Translations under genes and position numbers: made by a program
Part shown: positions 8,401-12,723 of the stretch, in pieces
Numbering within the stretch: position 1 is the first letter of the stretch
How the letters are laid out: each line of letters opens with the position of its first letter
The notes under the pieces: model-generated
Databases searched by the model: none
Seen by the model: the letters and a program-made list of their open reading frames with translations, nothing else
Told to the model about the DNA's origin: nothing
From: Pelagophyceae sp. CCMP2097
Taxonomy: Eukaryota; Sar; Pelagophyceae
DNA length: 12,723 nucleotides
Direction: 5' to 3'
NCBI GenBank assembly: GCA_026770575.1
Contig: MU657170.1
Location: 409,978-422,700, forward strand

Positions 8401-9096
8401 TCGAAATTCTCGAGACAACTCCGCGAGTCGGACGGGGTGCCGCTGCTCCGGCGGCAAAGCGCTTCTTCGGCGGCGGAGTCGATGCTCACGGACCGCCAAT
8501 CGGACCGTCAATCGCTCTCGAGCCGGCCCGACGGAGGGCAGCAGAAACTGCGCTTCGAGACGCCGAAGCAGCCGCACAAAACCGGCGCCCCAACGCTTGC
8601 CTCCGTGCATCTCCGTGGGGGACTGTGCCGTTTGTGGCTCCGCGACACGTGAAACCGACTGCCTCCGCAGGTCGCCGCCGCTTTCGACGGCCGCGGAAAC
8701 ATCGGCGGGCGCCGCGGCGACTTCGGCTGGCACGGCATCGTCGAAGAAGGGGCCGCGACGGGTCGTGGTGCGTTTTTTTCTCCGCGTCTTGCAACCATCG
8801 ACACACTTCTTGCAACGACCTCCGAGTCATGCCCGTAGGGCCCCATCGACACTTCGAAGCTCGACGACCACAAGTCGCCGGCGAGCGTGCGCCTCTTCAT
8901 CTCGCCAGCAACTGGTCGATCAAACGACGCGCACGACGACGCGGCGCCCTGCTCTGCACAGATACCTCAAGAGGCTCCGTACGCAGAGGCGCCCGCGGCC
9001 GCGCCGAGGCCGACGCCGCCGCGCCCGGCGCCGCCGGTTAGCGCGCAGCCGCGCAGCGCGCAGCGGACGCCCGACGCGCGCCGGCCGACGCAGTAG
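5483..9096 (+). CDS. Large IQ-motif protein with acidic NVLE repeats, eight exons (proposed model)
   Basis: Proposed exons: 5483-6261, 6318-6619, 6705-6985, 7034-7399, 7446-7657, 7719-8624, 8671-8767 and 8839-9096. They sum to 3201 nt, giving 1066 residues with a stop at 9094-9096. Residues 1-96 carry four copies of a motif, VPDIKVMDS, FPSINVLEADSDD, MPKINVLEDDSDD and VQSLNVMEEDD; the middle two are 90 nt apart with near-identical DNA. Residues about 120-170 are a charged, probably helical Ala/Arg/Glu stretch. IQ motifs lie at about 221-243 (ATAIQALLRAIRAR, with a weaker one before it) and about 787-800 (ATKIQALWRGGKSR). The centre is predicted helix rich in Arg, Ala and Glu (about 440-480 and 690-770). 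The C-terminus is Ser/Pro/Ala-rich. IQ motifs bind calmodulin or related light chains, which suggests a Ca2+-linked cytoskeletal or scaffold role; that is inference. I do not recognise the protein. ATG 5483 is the first in frame, but the frame is open upstream, so a 5' exon may be missing. Confidence 0.6.
5548..5755 (+). repeat. Coding tandem repeat, about 90-nt unit, acidic NVLE motif
   Basis: ATCAACGTCTTGGAGG occurs at about 5573 and 5663, each followed by codons for a Ser/Asp run and then an Ala/Pro linker. A diverged third copy (CTCAACGTGATGGAGG) lies near 5747, and a zeroth copy (ATCAAAGTCATGGACT) near 5501. The frame is preserved, so expansion occurred under coding constraint. Confidence 0.75.
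6262..6317 (+). other. Intron 1 of the IQ-motif gene (56 nt)
   Basis: GTGCGTTTG to GATTCTGCAG. Removing it joins two frames in phase 2 and avoids the TGA at 6305-6307. Confidence 0.7.
6620..6704 (+). other. Intron 2 of the IQ-motif gene (85 nt, or 70 nt)
   Basis: Donor GTGAGACTTTTG at 6620, acceptor CGCGCTAG ending at 6704. Phase 1 on both sides. An alternative acceptor, GCGAAAG ending at 6689, is equally in phase and would add five residues. Confidence 0.6.
6986..7033 (+). other. Intron 3 of the IQ-motif gene (48 nt)
   Basis: GTGAGCAACG to GCCGCTCTAG. Its length is a multiple of three and its only in-frame stop is the TAG of the acceptor itself. Splicing joins KYAQYFA to AKTSAEELQAA in phase 0. 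Confidence 0.65.
7358..7404 (+). repeat. Direct repeat of GAGCGGGGGGGGCTCGTACG
   Basis: The 20-base block GAGCGGGGGGGGCTCGTACG occurs twice about 27 bases apart in exon 4 of the IQ gene. The second copy supplies the proposed GTACGA donor at 7400. The encoded sequence is Gly/Arg-rich. Confidence 0.65.
7400..7445 (+). other. Intron 4 of the IQ-motif gene (46 nt)
   Basis: The acceptor CCGTTCCGTAG is good. The donor GTACGA is weak, and other in-phase GT sites exist at 7328 and 7340, so the 5' boundary is uncertain. The frame before is GGGSYAPRERGGL and after is ATMSAATNASEWW. Confidence 0.45.
7658..7718 (+). other. Intron 5 of the IQ-motif gene (61 nt)
   Basis: Donor GTGCGTCG, acceptor GACCGCAG. 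Phase 2 on both sides; the junction codon is TGG, giving EASLYW joined to YAFARKGLRRAL. Removing it avoids the TGA at 7671-7673. Confidence 0.7.
8625..8670 (+). other. Intron 6 of the IQ-motif gene (46 nt)
   Basis: Donor GTGCCG, acceptor GACTGCCTCCGCAG, phase 2. An alternative donor GTGCAT at 8605 (66 nt) is in phase 0 and would put the next exon in another frame (VAAAFDGRGN), but that frame fits the next intron poorly. Confidence 0.5.
8768..8838 (+). other. Intron 7 of the IQ-motif gene (71 nt)
   Basis: Donor GTGCGTTTTTTTC, acceptor CATGCCCGTAG. It joins SSKKGPRRVV to GPIDTSKLDDH in phase 0, given the exon frame chosen at 8671. Confidence 0.55.
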
Positions 9097-9582
9097 GCCC
9101 CGCGGCACAGGAACCCGCGCGGTGCCGACTCGTTAAAACACGCATCCCATGTGACAATCGCGCGCTCCTTGATGGCGGTCCTCGTCACCGCCAGCACCGG
9201 ATGGGGAAGGAGCGCTCGCCGCGGAAGCTGACTCGTTGTGCGAGGAACGAGTCCCAACTCCTCGCACTGCTTCCCGTGAACGTCTCCAGCGACGCCGTGC
9301 ATCTCTGGCGAGCGGCTGCACCCTCGCGACGGTGGGCCGTGCTCGTGGTGTTCCGGCCGTGCACGCAGCGCCGCGCAGCTTCGTCTAGCTCTTCATCTGG
9401 GCGCTTCGAGGCTTTGCTGTCGGCGGGGCATTCGGGAGGAGCACCCCGGTCAGTCCTTCGTCTTCCCAAATACGACTGCTTTGCCGAATGAAGGACTCTT
9501 GTCATTAAAAGGTACCTCTCGAGCGAGCGCCTGGGCGTTGAACGCGCTGCGCGACCAGCACTCGACGGCCGCCCGCGGCGCG
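9097..9582. other. Intergenic region, no gene supported
   Basis: The region between the IQ gene stop and the MYND gene start. Overlapping frames exist on both strands (9201-9491 plus, 9185-9505 minus), but neither shows a recognisable domain or consistent coding look. It should contain the promoter of the downstream gene. The only mildly AT-rich patch is GTCATTAAAAGG at about 9500-9512. Confidence 0.4.
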
Positions 9583-10649
9583 ATGAACGCCCCGCCGCCG
9601 GCCGCCGCCCCGAAGCCGTGCTGCGTCTGCGACGCGCCCAACGGCAAGCACTGCGCCAAGTGCAAATCGCGGCATTATTGCGGCAAAGCGTGTCAGCTCA
9701 TCGACTGGAACGAGGGCGGGCACAAGGCGCAGTGCAGGCAGATGGCCGCCGACTTCCAGGATCGGCTCCTCGACGAGCTCATGCCGGCGAAGAAGGTCAA
9801 GGAGGAGCCGGCCATCGTCGCGGACGTCTTGTTAGCGGACGGGTCCAAGGCATTGAAGCGCTTTTCGGCTGTTCCGACGGAGAAGACGGCGGTTATGGTC
9901 ACTGCGCTGAACGGCGACCCACTGGACTGGCGCGGCACTTGCGCCATCTGCCTGGACCTGCTCCCTCTCGAAGATGACCGGCAAGCTTTATATTCTTGCT
10001 GCTGTAAGAGGATCTGCAGGGACTGCTCTGCAAAGTGTCAGCAGCACGACATGCGATGCCCGCTCTGCCGAGCGCCAGCCCACACGTCGACTGCCGATTT
10101 TCTTCACCGGGTGCAGAAGCACGCGGACAAGGGGAACGCCGACGCGCAGTCTTTCCTCGCAGGCGCGTACAGTGATGGTGCGCTGGGTCTCAAGCAGAAT
10201 TTTAAGCGGGCGAAGCAATTGTTAGAGCGCGCTGTGGCGCAAGGGTACGCACCAGCTCAGTTTTCATTGGGACGTTTTTATGATGTTGGGAACGGCGTCA
10301 AGATCGACTACAAGAACGCCGTGCACTGGTACCGACGTGCAGCCGAGCAAGGATATCCTTTCGCACAAAGCTGTCTCGGCCACATGTTCTACAGCGGCAT
10401 GGGCGTGGCGCAGTCGCGCGACGAAGCCGTGAAGTGGTACTCGCCGCTGCGCAGGGCGATGCACGCGCGCTCTGCATGCTCGGCGGCTGTTATAAGTACG
10501 GCTTCGTCGTGCCGCAGGACCTGCACGAGGCGCCGCGCTGCTTCAAGCGCGCCGCGGCCAAGGGGAACCCCGGCGCTGCGGTGCAGGTTAAGGAGGCCGA
10601 AGAGCTCGAGGCGCACCTCGCAGCAGCGCGCCCCGGTCCACCGACATGA
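9583..10649 (+). CDS. MYND-RING-Sel1 repeat protein, 4-base deletion near the C-terminus
   Basis: ATG 9583 is the first in frame. Residues 13-51 form a complete MYND finger with Cys13, 16, 24, 27, 33, 37, His47 and Cys51. Residues 53-119 are a linker with a conserved ELMPAKKVKEE block. Residues 120-162 form a RING-type finger (CAIC ... CCCKRIC ... RCPLC). Sel1 repeats start near 173: DGALGLKQNFKRA, DVGNGVKIDYKNA, YSGMGVAQSRDEA and, after the break, YGFVVPQDLHEAP. After Tyr286 (codon ending 10440) the paralogue has codons for Arg-Leu, but here four bases are missing. The Sel1 frame resumes one frame away (LAAAQGDARALCML) and stops at 10647-10649, giving about 356 residues if unbroken. Without correction the frame continues to 10893 with an unrelated Arg/Ser-rich tail. 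Expected role: protein scaffold, possibly a ubiquitin ligase (inferred from the domains). Confidence 0.75.
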
Positions 10650-11472
10650 GCGTCGATTCCGGCCCTCCTCGCCGCTGGTCGATGCGACGCATAATTTCGA
10701 GCGGTTTCGACTAGTCGACTGCCCCCATCCTCGCAGAGCGTCCATAAAGCCGCAGCAGTCGGGCTCTTTCAAAGAAGGGATCTCGCTTCAAAGGAGGGGC
10801 CTCGCTTCGGAGACCGGGCCGGAGAGCGAGGCCGGGCAGTGCCCGGCTTGGAATTCCGCCGCGGTCCATAGAGAGCCTCATCCGGTGGCCTGAGCCCTCG
10901 TCTGAGGCAGAGAGAGGAGTGTCGTTGACTGTTCCACAAGAAACGACCCCACGGCCGCCCGAAAAGGTTCCTCCGCCCTGCAGCGACTGACGCAGGGCGC
11001 CGGACTCGACTGGGCAGTCTACAAAGGCTTGTATTTCCTTTTGGGAGGATGTGAAGTCGATGGCGGGTCGCGGCCGACCGCGTCGGCAAAAAAACGTCAC
11101 AGCAAGTCGACGGCGCGCGCACCAAGTCGTGCGCGGCATCCCAACGGCTCGAGGGACGCCGGAACGCCCAACGCTAGAATCGTCTTTGTAATACGCGGCA
11201 AAGGGGCGGTTTCCGGAGCGTGTGCTGTGCGACGCGCGCTGCGCGCTGCCGGCAAAGGCTCGCGACGCTCCAGAAGCCGCGGGCAGGTCCGACCACGCAC
11301 ATCGGGCCGTAACGTCCGCCCAGGCGGGTTCCGCGCTCACAACCTCGCCGTGATGATCACTGCGCCGGCAGTAACCCTCGGATGGCGCCTCGTTTAACGT
11401 CGAGAGGCAATCAAGAGGACCGTCACGAGGCCATCTCAAGGACCGCCATACCGTCTCGAGGCCATCATAAGG
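10650..11472. other. About 820 bases without a supported gene
   Basis: Long frames exist on the minus strand (11439-10711, 242 codons) and plus strand (11029-11397), but they overlap each other, contain no recognisable domain, and look like GC-driven open frames. A near-perfect palindrome, GCCGGGCA-G-TGCCCGGC, lies at 10831-10847. Confidence 0.4.
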
Positions 11473-11556
11473 CCGTCTCGAGCACCGTCTCGAGCACCGT
11501 CTCGAGCAGCGTCTCGAGGACCGTCTCGAGGACCGTCTCGAGGACCGTCTCGAGGA
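11473..11556. repeat. Seven tandem 12-bp units CCGTCTCGAGNA
   Basis: Units start at 11473, 11485, 11497, 11509, 11521, 11533 and 11545. All are CCGTCTCGAGCA or CCGTCTCGAGGA, except that the unit at 11509 begins GCG. Each contains CTCGAG. Looser copies precede the array (11428-11472). Since 12 is a multiple of three, both strands stay open (TVSR on plus, DGPR or DGAR on minus), which makes spurious reading frames. Confidence 0.9.
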
Positions 11557-12000
11557 CCGCCTAGGAGCTGATCACCGCGCCGCATCTGCGTTGATACGGC
11601 CGCAGCCGACTCGGCGCGGCGCGGGGCGCGGCACGGCGCGGGTTTCGGCACGGCGCGGGGCACGGGAGGTATGAAGAGGGGATATATTAACGAAACGGGG
11701 CGCGCCGGCGACGGCGGCTTTGGGACAGCGTGCGCGGCCTTGCGGCCGACCGCGGGAATTGGGACAGCGTGCGCACTTGCGTGTGCGTGCGGCAGATCGC
11801 GGGCGGTGGCGCCGCGTGCGTGCGGATGTGTGTGTGTGCAAATGGGCGTTGGGAGGAAATGGGCGCCTCGAGAAACGAGGCTGCGCAGTGGGGAACAAGT
11901 GGGTCGGCAAAGGGTGGACAAGGGAGCGCGGTGGCGTGGGTGAGCGTCGGGCGGTTGTCGGGAAGATGGACAGCTTTCTAACCACGCCGGTGTCAGCCGG
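11557..12000. other. Repeat-rich non-coding stretch
   Basis: It holds GGCACGGCGCGGG repeats (about 11620-11665), a lone TATATTAA (about 11684-11691) in GC-rich surroundings, a 15-bp direct repeat TGGGACAGCGTGCGC at 11721-11735 and 11760-11774, and a GTGTGTGTGTGC run near 11830. The TATATTAA could be a plus-strand TATA box, but no credible plus-strand gene follows. Confidence 0.5.
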
Positions 12001-12234
12001 TCAGCTTTCCAGCCACGCTTTCTCAGCTGGCATGATCAGCGCGCCGCCCTCGATGCCGACCTTGCTTCGGCGTCGTTGCTCGCGCTGGACGAACTGCTGG
12101 ATGTCGTATGCTCCCCACCACAAGTTTTGCGCATCAGTAAGATGCCGCCGCGGCCTCCGCAGGCGCACCGTGTCGCAAAAGTGCACTCGGCGCCGCCGGC
12201 GAGGCTCACCCGCGGGGATGGCGCCGAGGCCCAT
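12001..12234 (-). CDS. Small protein with VHFCDTVRL and LWW motif, unknown function
   Basis: ATG at 12234-12232 gives 77 residues. Residues 17-25 read VHFCDTVRL, 32-45 LTDAQNLWWGAYDI, and the C-terminal half is QFVQREQRRRSKVG followed by GGALIMPAEKAWLES. The pattern V-x-F-x-x-x-V followed by L-[TS]-x-x-x-x-x-L-W-[WY]-x-x-x-[DE] is one I associate, from general memory, with unnamed short proteins predicted in stramenopile and haptophyte algae. The same frame is open upstream to 12591 without another ATG, so a longer N-terminus with a spliced start is possible. No function can be given. The plus strand over the same bases is also open but lacks such a motif. Confidence 0.55.
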   Translation of the reverse strand: MGLGAIPAGEPRRRRRVHFCDTVRLRRPRRHLTDAQNLWWGAYDIQQFVQREQRRRSKVGIEGGALIMPAEKAWLES

Positions 12235-12274
12235 GACCGCTCGATGGAGCGTCGAGCTACGCGGCCGTCGAGCC

Positions 12275-12300
12275 GCTTCTTCACTCAATCGTGAAGAAGC
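12275..12300. repeat. 10-bp hairpin upstream of the LWW gene
   Basis: GCTTCTTCAC (12275-12284) pairs exactly with GTGAAGAAGC (12291-12300), loop TCAATC. It would lie in the 5' leader of the minus-strand gene. Confidence 0.65.
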
Positions 12301-12595
12301 TGTCACGTCTCTTTTGTGAGAACACGAAACTGGCGAGGTCCCAGGAAGCGCCGGCGCCCGCCCGATTCGCGGCGCGCGCCAACGCGAACGGCGCGTTCTG
12401 GGAATGGCCGCCAAACGGTCCGGTAAGGCCAGGCTCCCTGGGAGGCCGGGCTTGTTCCCGGACAGTTCCCACAATTTGTTCTGAACTGGAGGACTTTTTT
12501 TGTGGTTTGAGGTAATCTGTGGATCGTCGCGGAGTGGTGAGAAACCTGACGGGCGAGAAAGCCGACAACATGTGACATTAGGGAGGTTCACTTTT

Positions 12596-12648
12596 TTTGA
12601 ACAAGTTCTAAACTCAGAGTTCAGGCGATAGTTCAGAACTTGTTCAAA
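12596..12648. repeat. 19-bp inverted repeat, one mismatch, 15-base loop
   Basis: The arm 12596-12614 (TTTGAACAAGTTCTAAACT) pairs with 12630-12648 (AGTTCAGAACTTGTTCAAA), with one mismatch. A related TTGTTCTGAACT lies at 12474-12485, so the motif recurs nearby. It may be the inverted end of a small transposable element or a structured RNA. Confidence 0.8.
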
Positions 12649-12723
12649 ATATTAATTGGCTGTGAGGCTGACTGGCCGTGCTGTGCGCTTCTCGTGGTGA
12701 GGCTGACGTGTCCTGCAGAGAAC

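Larger units (their letters stand above)
12235..12723. other. Non-coding end of the window
   Basis: Upstream of the minus-strand LWW gene. It becomes more AT-rich after 12470, as expected for a promoter region. It contains two hairpins, listed separately, and a direct repeat GTGAGGCTGAC at 12662-12672 and 12697-12707. I see no supported gene. Confidence 0.4.

Noticed and set aside
9185..9505. Open frames on both strands between the IQ and MYND genes
   Set aside because: Mutually overlapping, basic and Ser-rich, without domain or good start context.
10711..11439. Minus-strand 242-codon frame
   Set aside because: No recognisable motif, overlaps other frames of similar quality, and open frames of this length arise easily in such GC-rich DNA.
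11382..11564. 60-codon plus-strand frame ending in TVSR repeats
   Set aside because: It is explained by the 12-bp array, whose period keeps any frame open.
12106..12162. Plus-strand intron-like GTATGC ... CCTCCGCAG (57 nt) with coding-looking DQRAALDADLASASLL before it
   Set aside because: The opposite strand carries the more specific LWWGAYD motif over the same bases, so this is probably an antisense coincidence.
11720..12319. Plus-strand 199-codon frame
   Set aside because: Starts in GT-repeat DNA, is Arg-rich throughout, and its second half is antisense to the LWW-motif gene.
1..12723. tRNA, rRNA, spliceosomal RNA or CRISPR array
   Set aside because: I looked for tRNA B-box-like sequences, common snRNA motifs and regularly spaced repeats with unique spacers. 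None was convincing; the 133-347 array has no unique spacers.

Overview
The window looks like nuclear DNA from a GC-rich eukaryotic microalga. A stramenopile, and within it a pelagophyte such as Aureococcus, is my best guess. This is inferred from style, not from a marker gene: very short GT-AG introns, a strong preference for G or C at third codon positions, MYND-RING-Sel1 multi-domain proteins, IQ-motif proteins, and minisatellites scattered between genes. I see no bacterial operons, tRNA, rRNA or CRISPR.

Positions 1-2052 form a candidate Mutator-like element. Inverted ends at 12-54 and 2010-2052 match at 42 of 43 bases. The left end carries an array of 30-31 bp repeats (133-347) sharing the core ATCGGTGACGCC. 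The right side carries degenerate copies of the core in the opposite orientation, and the orientation flips at a perfect 17-bp hairpin (1764-1803). Between them lies a two-exon gene (407-1734) that resembles the N-terminal DNA-binding part of a FAR1/Mutator-type transposase but has no catalytic domain.

Positions 2130-3656 hold an unrecognised type II membrane protein whose reading frame changes several times, so it is either decayed or more heavily spliced than I can resolve. A G-rich minisatellite and a 25-bp duplication follow. Positions 3884-4836 (minus strand) hold a MYND-RING-Sel1 gene with two single-base frameshifts and a lost zinc ligand. An AT-rich divergent promoter candidate (about 4905-4960) separates it from a long plus-strand gene.

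That gene runs from 5483 to 9096 and can be reconciled into one open frame of about 1066 residues by seven short introns. It encodes an unrecognised protein with four acidic NVLE-type repeats and two IQ calmodulin-binding motifs. Positions 9583-10649 hold a second MYND-RING-Sel1 gene in the opposite orientation to the first. It is very similar in its MYND part, has one more Sel1 repeat, and is broken by an apparent 4-base deletion.

Positions 10650-12000 hold no gene I can support, but include a perfect 7 x 12 bp array. A small minus-strand gene (12001-12234) encodes a 77-residue protein with an LWW motif. The last 490 bases are non-coding, with a long hairpin at 12596-12648. The two Sel1 genes flank the IQ gene as an inverted pair; apart from that, neighbours show no obvious shared pathway.
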